Below, in pieces: positions 7,955 through 15,818 of a stretch of 64,000 nt of DNA. Below the pieces are notes generated by a model. That model was given only the letters and a program-made list of their open reading frames with translations, did not search any database and was not told the origin of the DNA. The translations under genes and the position numbers were made by a program. Position 1 is the stretch's first letter. Each line of letters begins with the position of its first letter. Source of the stretch: Akkermansiaceae bacterium (lineage in GTDB: Bacteria > Verrucomicrobiota > Verrucomicrobiia > Verrucomicrobiales > Akkermansiaceae); NCBI GenBank assembly GCA_013001695.1, contig JABDMC010000156.1, positions 1-64,000 on the forward strand, given 5' to 3'.

Positions 7955-10578
7955 GGTTGTCGGCTCGCCTCGTCGGAAGCTCCGGGTTCGTTTTCAGCTG
8001 GAATCGGGATTTTTGCAAGGACGACCCGAAAGCCGTAATAATCCTCCCGGCGATCGGGCCGCACCGCGTTGCGGGCCGCGGTCCGGAGGTGATCCGGCTG
8101 GTAGCTGTTCCACCCGCCGCCGCGCATGACCCCGTGCAACCCGGAGGCGTTGTAGTCGTCGTCGACCCACTCATGGACGTTGCCCGCGAGATCGTGAATC
8201 CCGTGCGCTCCGGGCGCGAACGATCCGGCCGGCGCCGTGGCGGCGTAGCCGTCCGAGTAGCGCCACGTGACCTGGTCATCCTCGAGCGTCCGGATCGTCT
8301 GGTTCTCGAGAACCAGCAGGAGCGCCTCGTCGTCGGCGAAATTGCCGGCCCCCTCGGGGGGCGGCCACTCCGGGCCCCACGGGAATCCCGCCCGGAGTTC
8401 TTCGCCCCGCTCCTGCGGCCAGTCGCCCATCTCGTCGTCCAACCCGGCCATGATGCTCCACTCCAGGTCGCTCGGCAGGCGGTACTCGTGCTGGCTGGCG
8501 ATGCGCTTCTCGCGGCGTTCCCGGTCCGTCAGCCACGCGCAGAACCGCCGGGCATCCTCGCGGGTCACCTGCACCACCGGGTGGTCCGGGCCCTGCGCGA
8601 AATCCTCCGGCAGGGGCGGAGCCTCGGCCTTCTTCTGGTTCTGCAGGTAGCGCTGGTAGTCCTTGACGCGCACCTCCCAAAGGCCCGCCATGAGGTCCTC
8701 CCCCACCGGGACGAAGGGCATCCCCAATCCGTTCTCCCACTCCCGCCCGAAGACCACCGCCTTGCTCTCCGCGGTCGGCTCCAACTGGATCACCAGGGGC
8801 TGCGGCATCCGGTAATCCGGCCCAAGCTCCATCTCGGACCGGTAGCGGTTGAAACCCACCGCCTCCAGCACCAGCTCCACCTTCCCCGGCTTCACCTTCA
8901 CCCCCGGTTCCCCGCCCTCGTTGCCCAGCAGGGGCGTCTCGCCCCTCAGGATGCCGTTCAAGTACACGTAGGCCCCGGGCGGCACCGAGTCGATCATGAC
9001 CCGCGCGTAGGGAACCTCCCGCACCACGCTGTAAAACGGACGCATCCCCCGCGCCAGCACCTCCGGATCGACCCCCGGAAGCTCGGCCTGCGTGTCGATC
9101 CGGGGCTCCATGACATGGTCCTCGGTGAGGTAACCGTCGCGGCACTTGTCCTCCATCCACTGCATGAACCGCTCGGCCTGCCCCGGGGTGGCGAGCACGA
9201 TGCGCCGCTTCTCGCCGTTCTCGGTGATCGGCACGATCAGCCCTTCCTCCCGCTTGCTGGCCTTCTCGAACTGCCTCCATTCCTCCTCGGCCACGTAGTA
9301 GTGGCTGACGTGCACGTCGCCGTCCCACCCGTAGGGACGGCCGAAGATGTCCTCCCACGGGTCGCCGGCCACCGGGGGCGAATACACCTTCAACACCGGT
9401 TCAATGACGAGCCCTTCCGGGGTGACGATCCCGCCGGCCCACGCGTTCTGGAATCCATCCAGCCGGAACTCGTAGGTCACCTCCTTCCCGACCTCGACCC
9501 GCTGGGGCCGCAGGGGCGTGTCGGCGAGGTAGTTCCCCAGGGTGTCGTAGACCTCCGCGCCGAGGGGGTCGCTCGTCACCGTGACGAGCCCCATGTCCGG
9601 CTGCAGGGGCAGCCCCCGGCCCGCCGCCGCGACGGAGGTCACCTGCCACGGTTGCACCGGCAGGAAGGCCCAGCCGGCCACGGTGAGCAACCCCAGCAGG
9701 GCGAGCCCCGTGATCAGGGCCGGGCTGACCCGCACCGGGCGGCCCTGGCCGCGCTCGAGGCGGCCGAGCTCCATCGCGAGGTCCCCCGCGGTCTTGATCT
9801 TCCGGCGCGAGATCTTCGGTTCACACACGTCGCAGATGGCCCCGTTGAGGGCCCGCCAGCGCTTCAGCTCGTTGTGGTCCGTCGGCAGCTCATCCGGCAG
9901 TTCCGGGAAATCCAGCCGGTCCATCCCGGTCGCCATCTCGTAAAGAACCTTCCCGAGGCTGTAGACGTCGGCCTGGGCGGACCCCGGTCCCTCGGGCGGC
10001 ACGAACCCCTCCGTCCCCACGAAGGTCTGTTGCCCGCGCAGGGCCACGAGCCCGATGTCCGCCAGCTTGGCCTTGCCATCCACGAAGATCACGTTCGACG
10101 GCTTCACGTCCCGGTGCGCCAGCCCGTTGGAGTGCAGGTGCTCGAGCGCCTCGGCCAGCCGCCGGCCGGTCTCGATGCAGAAATCGGTGTCGAGCGGCTG
10201 CTTGGCGGCGCTCTTCATGTCGCTGCGCAGCGTCCGCGGCTCGTATTCCACCGGGTTGATCTCGCGGCCCATGGCCACGTCGTCGCCCAGCTCCATCACG
10301 TAGTAGTAGAACGGCTCGCCCGCATCCCCCCGGCCGACGTGCAGGATGTGCACCAGCCCGGGGTGGTCCCGCGAGATGGGCTCGTATTTCAGAATCCCCT
10401 CGAACTCGCGCTCAAACCCCCGCTCGTCCTCGAAGTCGTCGTGCCAGACCACCTTGGCGGCACGCATCGCTCCGGTCACCCCACGGGCGAGCCAGACCTC
10501 GCCGTAGGCTCCACCACCGATTTTTCGCAGGACCTCATGGTCTGGAATCGTCGGCTCTGGCCGAACCTTAGTCGGCAT
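7951..10578 (-). CDS. Hanks-type Ser/Thr protein kinase with TM helix, PEGA-like repeats and C-terminal FGE-sulfatase (SUMF1-like) domain
   Basis: IGGGAYGEVWLA P-loop, AAKVV, HRDVKPSNVIF, LADIGLVA (DIG in place of DFG); TM ALITGLALLGLLTVAGWAFL; SVPPGAYVYLNGILRGETPL (PEGA-like); GIHDLAGNVHEWVDD...GVMRGGGWNSY...YGFRVVL (FGE fold). Confidence 0.92.
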   Translation of the reverse strand: MPTKVRPEPTIPDHEVLRKIGGGAYGEVWLARGVTGAMRAAKVVWHDDFEDERGFEREFEGILKYEPISRDHPGLVHILHVGRGDAGEPFYYYVMELGDDVAMGREINPVEYEPRTLRSDMKSAAKQPLDTDFCIETGRRLAEALEHLHSNGLAHRDVKPSNVIFVDGKAKLADIGLVALRGQQTFVGTEGFVPPEGPGSAQADVYSLGKVLYEMATGMDRLDFPELPDELPTDHNELKRWRALNGAICDVCEPKISRRKIKTAGDLAMELGRLERGQGRPVRVSPALITGLALLGLLTVAGWAFLPVQPWQVTSVAAAGRGLPLQPDMGLVTVTSDPLGAEVYDTLGNYLADTPLRPQRVEVGKEVTYEFRLDGFQNAWAGGIVTPEGLVIEPVLKVYSPPVAGDPWEDIFGRPYGWDGDVHVSHYYVAEEEWRQFEKASKREEGLIVPITENGEKRRIVLATPGQAERFMQWMEDKCRDGYLTEDHVMEPRIDTQAELPGVDPEVLARGMRPFYSVVREVPYARVMIDSVPPGAYVYLNGILRGETPLLGNEGGEPGVKVKPGKVELVLEAVGFNRYRSEMELGPDYRMPQPLVIQLEPTAESKAVVFGREWENGLGMPFVPVGEDLMAGLWEVRVKDYQRYLQNQKKAEAPPLPEDFAQGPDHPVVQVTREDARRFCAWLTDRERREKRIASQHEYRLPSDLEWSIMAGLDDEMGDWPQERGEELRAGFPWGPEWPPPEGAGNFADDEALLLVLENQTIRTLEDDQVTWRYSDGYAATAPAGSFAPGAHGIHDLAGNVHEWVDDDYNASGLHGVMRGGGWNSYQPDHLRTAARNAVRPDRREDYYGFRVVLAKIPIPAENEPGASDEASRQP

Positions 10579-11392
10579 GCTTCTCCAGTTTCATCAACTC
10601 GCGCTTCAACACCGCACCGACCCGGTGCTTCGCGAGGTAAACCTGCGCCATGCTCACCCCGAGGTGTTTCTGCACTTTTTTCGCCTCCCACTGTTTCACC
10701 ACGTAGTAATCGAATATCTGGTACTGCTTCGGCGACACCTGGGCCTTGACCCGCGCCAGCGCCGCGTCGGCGAGATTCTTCTTCCACTCCACGTCCCACA
10801 TGCGCTCCAGCAGGTCGCCCTTGGGATCCTCGAAGCGGTCGATGAGGGCCGTCTTGCGGTCGTCTTCCCACTCCGCCCCCGCCATGGCGGTGTCCTTCTT
10901 GCGCTTCCGGAACTGGTCGTTGATCCGCCAGCGCGTCATGTTCATCAACCACGTCTTGAACGACCCCTGGTTCGGGTCGTAGAGGTTCTTCTTACTCTGC
11001 TTCGCGATCGAGAGGATGGTCTCCTGCACGACGTCGAAGGCCTCGTCCGAGCGCAGCCCGGCCTTCAACCCGACCGAGTAGATCAACCTCCAGTAGGTCT
11101 GGTAGAACTCGTCCCAGGTGCGCTGGTCTTCCCAGTTCTCGAGCCGCGCGATGAGGCTCTTGCGGGTCCGCGCGTAGGCCTGCTCGAGTTTCCCCCGCTT
11201 GCCGCTTTTCACCACCTCCGCGATGGCCTCCTTCGTGCTCCGGCGCCGGGGCTTCTTCTTCGCCGCGGGGGCGGCCTTCTTGGCCGCCTTGGCCACCGCT
11301 TTCCGGGCGGCCTTCTTGACCGCCTTTTTGGCGGCCGTCTTGGCCGGCTTCTTCGCCGGACCCGGCTTTCTCGACTTCCCTTCCTTCGGCAT
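10568..11392 (-). CDS. ECF-like RNA polymerase sigma factor with A/K-rich histone H1-like N-terminal tail
   Basis: Tail MPKEGKSRKPGPAKKPAKTAAKKAVKKAARKAVAKAAKKAAPAAKKKPRRRS followed by DEFYQTYWRLIYSVGLKAGLRSDEAFDVVQETIL...FKTWLMNMTRWRINDQFRKRKK (sigma region 2) and a C-terminal HTH. Start set to ATG at 11392; 11440 is possible. Confidence 0.88.
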   Translation of the reverse strand: MPKEGKSRKPGPAKKPAKTAAKKAVKKAARKAVAKAAKKAAPAAKKKPRRRSTKEAIAEVVKSGKRGKLEQAYARTRKSLIARLENWEDQRTWDEFYQTYWRLIYSVGLKAGLRSDEAFDVVQETILSIAKQSKKNLYDPNQGSFKTWLMNMTRWRINDQFRKRKKDTAMAGAEWEDDRKTALIDRFEDPKGDLLERMWDVEWKKNLADAALARVKAQVSPKQYQIFDYYVVKQWEAKKVQKHLGVSMAQVYLAKHRVGAVLKRELMKLEKHAD

Positions 11393-11593
11393 TCGATTCC
11401 TTTTAGCATAGAGCGTCACGGAAGTCTCCCGCGGCCTCATTTTTATTTAGCTTACACATATTAAATCTGGTCCCTAAGCATCCGGAAATTCGTTGCCTCC
11501 GCGGGGGGCAATCCGTAGCGTCGAAATCGAGTCTTTTCACCCTCATTCCCAGCCCGCTTTTCCCCGGTGGGACGGGTTCTTCGCCCGCGTCTC

Positions 11594-12187
11594 ATGTCCG
11601 AATCCAGCTCGCATTCGTCCGAACAAGTCGAAAAGATCCGGGAGATTCTCGTAGGCCGGCAGCTGGGCCTTCTTGAGCACCGTCTCGGGAGCCTGGAGGC
11701 CGCCATCGACGCCCACCGGGGTCATGCCGGCGGCGAGGCCCTCGGAGGGGCCGAGTCGACGCACGCCAGCGTCCTCGAGAGCACCGAGGACCTGCGCCGC
11801 CAGTTGCGCGACGAAGCGCAGATCCACAGCGACCAGATCGCGCGGCTCACCGAGCAGCTCAATGCCGCATCCCACCAACTCGAGGAAGCCTCGTCGAAAC
11901 TCGTCGAACAGGACCGCCACGTCGAGCAGCACCTCTCCGAGCAACTCGAACATATCTCCTCGGCGATGGCGGCCCGCATCGACGCCCGCGTCCGCGAGGT
12001 CCTCCAGCACCTCCAGTCCGAGATCGTGCAGTGGAAGCACCAGCTCGACCGTGACCTTCTCGCGGTGCGCCACACCAAGGTCGACCGCCAGGAAGTGCGC
12101 AACCGCTTCGCCCGTCTCGCCGCGGCGGCCATGGAGGACCCGCCGCCAACCGAGGCGCCCCGGGAAGACCAGGGGTTCCTGCTTTGA
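11594..12187 (+). CDS. Hypothetical coiled-coil protein
   Basis: Heptad-rich sequence (SEQVEKIREILVGRQLGLLEHRLGSLEAAIDAHR...LRRQLRDEAQIHSDQIARLTEQLNAASHQLEEASSKLVEQDRH). ATG at 11594; the ORF-track start at 11567 is GTG. Confidence 0.7.
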   Translation: MSESSSHSSEQVEKIREILVGRQLGLLEHRLGSLEAAIDAHRGHAGGEALGGAESTHASVLESTEDLRRQLRDEAQIHSDQIARLTEQLNAASHQLEEASSKLVEQDRHVEQHLSEQLEHISSAMAARIDARVREVLQHLQSEIVQWKHQLDRDLLAVRHTKVDRQEVRNRFARLAAAAMEDPPPTEAPREDQGFLL

Positions 12188-12206
12188 GTGCCTGCCCATC
12201 ACCGCC

Positions 12207-13193
12207 GTGACCGAGTTGCCCACCACCCCGTTCCCCGAGCTTCGTCCCCTCGACGAAAAGAGGCGGGTCCCGTCCCTCTCGGACCTGCTGCGCGGCGGAC
12301 CCGGCTTCCCGGCGCCCGCCGGACCTGCCGGCAAGCCTCCCGGCGCGGATCTCCCCGTGCTTCCCTTCGGCTCCGCCGATGCCGCGGTGGTCGCCGCGGA
12401 AGCCCCCCAGGCGGCCGGCGCCCCCACCGGCCGGTTCGCGGAGTCCCTCGCCTCCCTCATGGACGACGAGCGCCGGGACGCCGCGGGATCCACCCTGCCG
12501 CCCATCGCCGACATCGTCCCCGGCCCGGCCGCCACCGACGCGGACCTCGCCGCGGCCCTCGCCGCCCTCCTCGAACCGGCCCTCGACCGGGCGCCGGCCG
12601 TCGACTCCCACGCCGCCCTCCACACCTATCTCGAACCGATGCTGCGCAACACCGTGCGCCGCGCCATCGCCGAGCAACTCCAGGCGTCCAGCCAGTTCAC
12701 CGAGATCGGCACCCTCGACCGCCTCGCGTGGCGCCTGCGCGCCATCTTCTCGAGCCGCACCTACGACGAGATCGTCTTCGAACGCACCCGCCGCTACCAG
12801 GTCGAGGAGGTCTACCTGGTCCGCAAGAAGGACCGGGGGCTGATCTCTTACGCGGTCCACGACCCCGCCCTGCACGGGGCCCCGCGCCGCATCCAGCCTC
12901 ATCTGCGCCGCCTCACCTCCCGCATCCGGGAACAGGACGGGTCCTTCGAGACTTCCCTCGATCTCCCCGAACATCGCGTCGGCCTCGTCCGGGAAGGCGA
13001 GCACTCCCTGCTCCTCGCCGTCATCCGCGGCCGATCCAATGCCCTCGTGCGGGCCGACCTCGATTTCATCCAACGCCAGATCGAGGAGCAGTTCGGCTCC
13101 CGGATCGAGACGAGATCGGACGCGTTCATCCACGTCCTCCAGCCCATCCTCGAGGGCGCATTGCTCATCCAGTCGCCGGCCCCGCCCAGGTGA
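12207..13193 (+). CDS. Conserved hypothetical protein with Pro/Ala-rich linker and folded C-terminal half
   Basis: In-frame from GTG 12207; the upstream part of track ORF 11673..13193 is an out-of-frame reading of the coiled-coil gene. C-terminal half LEPMLRNTVRRAIAEQLQ...LAWRLRAIFSSRTYDEIVFERTRRYQVEEVYLVRKKDRGLISYA is non-repetitive and protein-like. Confidence 0.65.
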   Translation: MTELPTTPFPELRPLDEKRRVPSLSDLLRGGPGFPAPAGPAGKPPGADLPVLPFGSADAAVVAAEAPQAAGAPTGRFAESLASLMDDERRDAAGSTLPPIADIVPGPAATDADLAAALAALLEPALDRAPAVDSHAALHTYLEPMLRNTVRRAIAEQLQASSQFTEIGTLDRLAWRLRAIFSSRTYDEIVFERTRRYQVEEVYLVRKKDRGLISYAVHDPALHGAPRRIQPHLRRLTSRIREQDGSFETSLDLPEHRVGLVREGEHSLLLAVIRGRSNALVRADLDFIQRQIEEQFGSRIETRSDAFIHVLQPILEGALLIQSPAPPR

Positions 13194-13246
13194 ACGGCGC
13201 GTGCTGTTCCCCTTGACCAGTCCGCGCCTTCCCTCTACCAAGCGCC

Positions 13247-14446
13247 ATGTTGTTTAGTGAACTCGGACTTGCGGAGACAGTTCTGCAGGCCGTTACGGAG
13301 TCCGGTTACGAGAAACCCACCCCCATCCAGGCGCAGGCGATTCCGCTCGTCCTCGAGGGGCGGGATGTCATCGGCGCCTCCCAGACCGGCACCGGCAAGA
13401 CCGCGGCCTTCGCCCTTCCGACCCTCTCGAAGCTCGAACCCCTCGGCAAACCCCAGTGCCTCGTCCTCGAGCCCACCCGCGAACTCGCCCACCAGGTCTC
13501 GGAGTCCTTCGAGCACTATGGCCAGCACACCGGCCACAACGTCGCCCTCCTGCACGGCGGCATCGGCTACGGGAGCCAGCTCGAGGCCCTCGATCGCGGC
13601 GCCGACATCGTGGTGGCCACCCCCGGCCGCCTGATCGACCACTTCTACCGCGGCACGATGCGCTTCGGCGCCATCAAGGTCCTCATCCTCGACGAGGTCG
13701 ACCGCATGCTCGACATGGGCTTCCTTCCCGACGTCAAGAAGCTCGTCAACCTCACCCCGTGGGAGGGCCGCCAGACGCTCTTCTTTTCCGCCACCATGCC
13801 GCCCGCCATCCAGACCTTCGCGCAGTGGTGCCTGAAGGACCCGGTGGAGGTCGAGATCGCCCGCGGGCAGGTCGCCTCCACCGTCACGCACGCCTTCTAC
13901 CCGGTCGCCATGGACCAGCGCGACGAGCTCCTTCTCGCCCTCCTCGAGGGGACCGACTACCACTCCGTGATGATCTTCACGCGCACCCGCAAGGAGGCCG
14001 ATTCGGTGGCGGGAATGCTCCGCGCCGACGGTCACGACAAGGTCGCCGTGATGCACTCCGACATCCGGCAGGCGGACCGCATGAAGGCCCTCAAGGGCTT
14101 CAAGGACGGCACCTACGAGGTCCTCGTCGCCACCGACGTCGCGGCCCGCGGCATCGACATCTCCGACGTCAGCCACGTCATCAACTACCGGGTCCCGGAG
14201 AATGCCGAGGACTACGTCCACCGGATCGGGCGCACCGGCCGCGCCGAGAAGGAGGGCGATGCCTTCACCCTTCTCACCGCCGACGAACTCGACTTCGCCG
14301 ATTCCGTGGAGCGCTTCGTCGGCAGGAAGATCGACCGGAAGAAGCTCGACGACTTCAAATACACCTACACGGCCCTTCTCGACGATTCTCCGGCCAAGCC
14401 GATCCGGAAGAAGCGCCGCCCGATGAAGCGGCGCAAGCGCTCGTAG
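13247..14446 (+). CDS. DEAD-box ATP-dependent RNA helicase
   Basis: PTPIQAQAIPLVLEGRDVIGASQTGTGKTAAF, PTRELAHQ, TPGRLIDH, LDEVDRMLD, SAT, ATDVAARGIDI, HRIGRTGRA. Confidence 0.96.
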   Translation: MLFSELGLAETVLQAVTESGYEKPTPIQAQAIPLVLEGRDVIGASQTGTGKTAAFALPTLSKLEPLGKPQCLVLEPTRELAHQVSESFEHYGQHTGHNVALLHGGIGYGSQLEALDRGADIVVATPGRLIDHFYRGTMRFGAIKVLILDEVDRMLDMGFLPDVKKLVNLTPWEGRQTLFFSATMPPAIQTFAQWCLKDPVEVEIARGQVASTVTHAFYPVAMDQRDELLLALLEGTDYHSVMIFTRTRKEADSVAGMLRADGHDKVAVMHSDIRQADRMKALKGFKDGTYEVLVATDVAARGIDISDVSHVINYRVPENAEDYVHRIGRTGRAEKEGDAFTLLTADELDFADSVERFVGRKIDRKKLDDFKYTYTALLDDSPAKPIRKKRRPMKRRKRS

Positions 14447-14505
14447 GACCCGCTTTCGCGGATGCGCCGTCGACTCCCGGCCCCGGGCCGGGCATACTCC
14501 CGCCG

Positions 14506-15009
14506 ATGAGAATCCTGGCGATCGACCCCGCCATCCGGAATACCGGGTATGCCGTCATCGAGGGCGACCACCGGTCCCACCGCTCGCTCGACTTCGGGGT
14601 CATCACCATCCCCGCGAGGCACGCCCAGTCGCGCGCCCTCGCCGCGGTCCGCGGCGGCCTCTCGAACCTCATCAAAAAGTGGGAGCCGGACGAGGTCGCG
14701 GTGGAGGGCATCATCTACGTGCAGTCCCACCGGACCGCCATCTCGATGGGCGCGGCCCGCGCCGCGGCCCTCATCGCGGCCGCCGACCACGGCCTGACGA
14801 TCTTCGAGTACGCGCCGAAGAAGATCAAGCAGGCCGTCGTCGGGAAGGGCGCCGCGGACAAGCAGCAGGTGGCCTTCATGGTCCGCGCCCTCCTGGGCCT
14901 CGACGAAACCCCGCCGCCGGATGCGGCCGACGCCCTCGCCATCGCCCTCGCGCACCTCTTCGCCTCCGATCCGCTGAAGCAGGCCGCCCTTCCCCGCAAC
15001 GAGGTATGA
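14506..15009 (+). CDS. ruvC: Crossover junction endodeoxyribonuclease RuvC
   Basis: MRILAIDPAIRNTGYAVIEG..., VEGIIYVQSHRTAISMGAARAAAL, PPPDAADALAIALAHL. Confidence 0.92.
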   Translation: MRILAIDPAIRNTGYAVIEGDHRSHRSLDFGVITIPARHAQSRALAAVRGGLSNLIKKWEPDEVAVEGIIYVQSHRTAISMGAARAAALIAAADHGLTIFEYAPKKIKQAVVGKGAADKQQVAFMVRALLGLDETPPPDAADALAIALAHLFASDPLKQAALPRNEV

Positions 15010-15638
15010 CCGCCGCAATCGAGACCCGCTGGCTCGGATCCGGCGTGGATTTCCACGAGGCCCTCGCCGTCCAGCGGGACCTCGTCGCGCAGCGCCTCGC
15101 CGGGGCCGTTCCCGACACCCTGCTGCTTCTCGAGCACGCCCCGGTCTACACCATCGGCCGCACCCGGGACCGCTCGTCGCTGCACGACCCGGCCCTCCTT
15201 CCGCATCCCGTCGTCGAAATCAACCGCGGCGGGCAGGCCACCTACCACGGTCCCGGCCAGCTCGTCGGCTACCCGATCGTTGACCTCCGCAACCACGGCC
15301 GCGATCTGCACCTCTACCTCCGTCTCCTCGAAGGCGTCCTGATCGACACCCTCGCGGACCACGGCGTGACGGCCGGACGGCGAGACGGGCTCACGGGTGT
15401 CTGGGTCGCGGACCGCAAGATCGCCTCCCTCGGCATCGGCGTGCAGAAGTGGATCACCATGCACGGCTTCGCGCTCAACGTCACCGCCGAGTCGCTGCCC
15501 CCCTTCCTCGCCATCACGCCCTGCGGCATCGCGGACGTCGCCATGACCTGCCTCGAGGCCGAAGCCCGCCAACGCCACGGGGTCCGCGACGTCGCCAAGG
15601 CCCTCGCGGCACGCCTCGGCGCGGCCCTCGCCCCCTGA
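15006..15638 (+). CDS. lipB: Lipoyl(octanoyl) transferase
   Basis: LLLLEHAPVYTIGRT, INRGGQATYHGPGQLVGYPIVDLR, GVWVADRKIASLGIGVQKWITMHGFALNV. ATGA overlap with ruvC. Confidence 0.95.
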   Translation: MTAAIETRWLGSGVDFHEALAVQRDLVAQRLAGAVPDTLLLLEHAPVYTIGRTRDRSSLHDPALLPHPVVEINRGGQATYHGPGQLVGYPIVDLRNHGRDLHLYLRLLEGVLIDTLADHGVTAGRRDGLTGVWVADRKIASLGIGVQKWITMHGFALNVTAESLPPFLAITPCGIADVAMTCLEAEARQRHGVRDVAKALAARLGAALAP

Positions 15639-15818
15639 CCCGGGCGCCCTCCCGCGGCGTGGTTTTCCCCGCGATCCGTTCGCCCTCAGCGCTTTGCGCC
15701 CCGCGGCCCGCGTCGATAGTCGGCATGCGTTGAGGAAGGGGGCGAAAGCTTGTCACGAAGGACTCTTGCCCTGCGGGGGGATGCGTGCCGAAATGCGACC
15801 AGTCGATAAGGAGGGAAT

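Noticed and set aside
7957-10749. 930-aa plus-strand ORF
   Set aside because: Antisense to the kinase-FGE gene, which has clear motifs; no recognisable domain in this frame.
11199-11411. Plus-strand ORF rich in FFAAGAAFLAALA resembling TM helices
   Set aside because: Antisense of the A/K-rich sigma tail; hydrophobic A/F/L strings are the expected complement of AAK codons. The same applies to 35099..35578.
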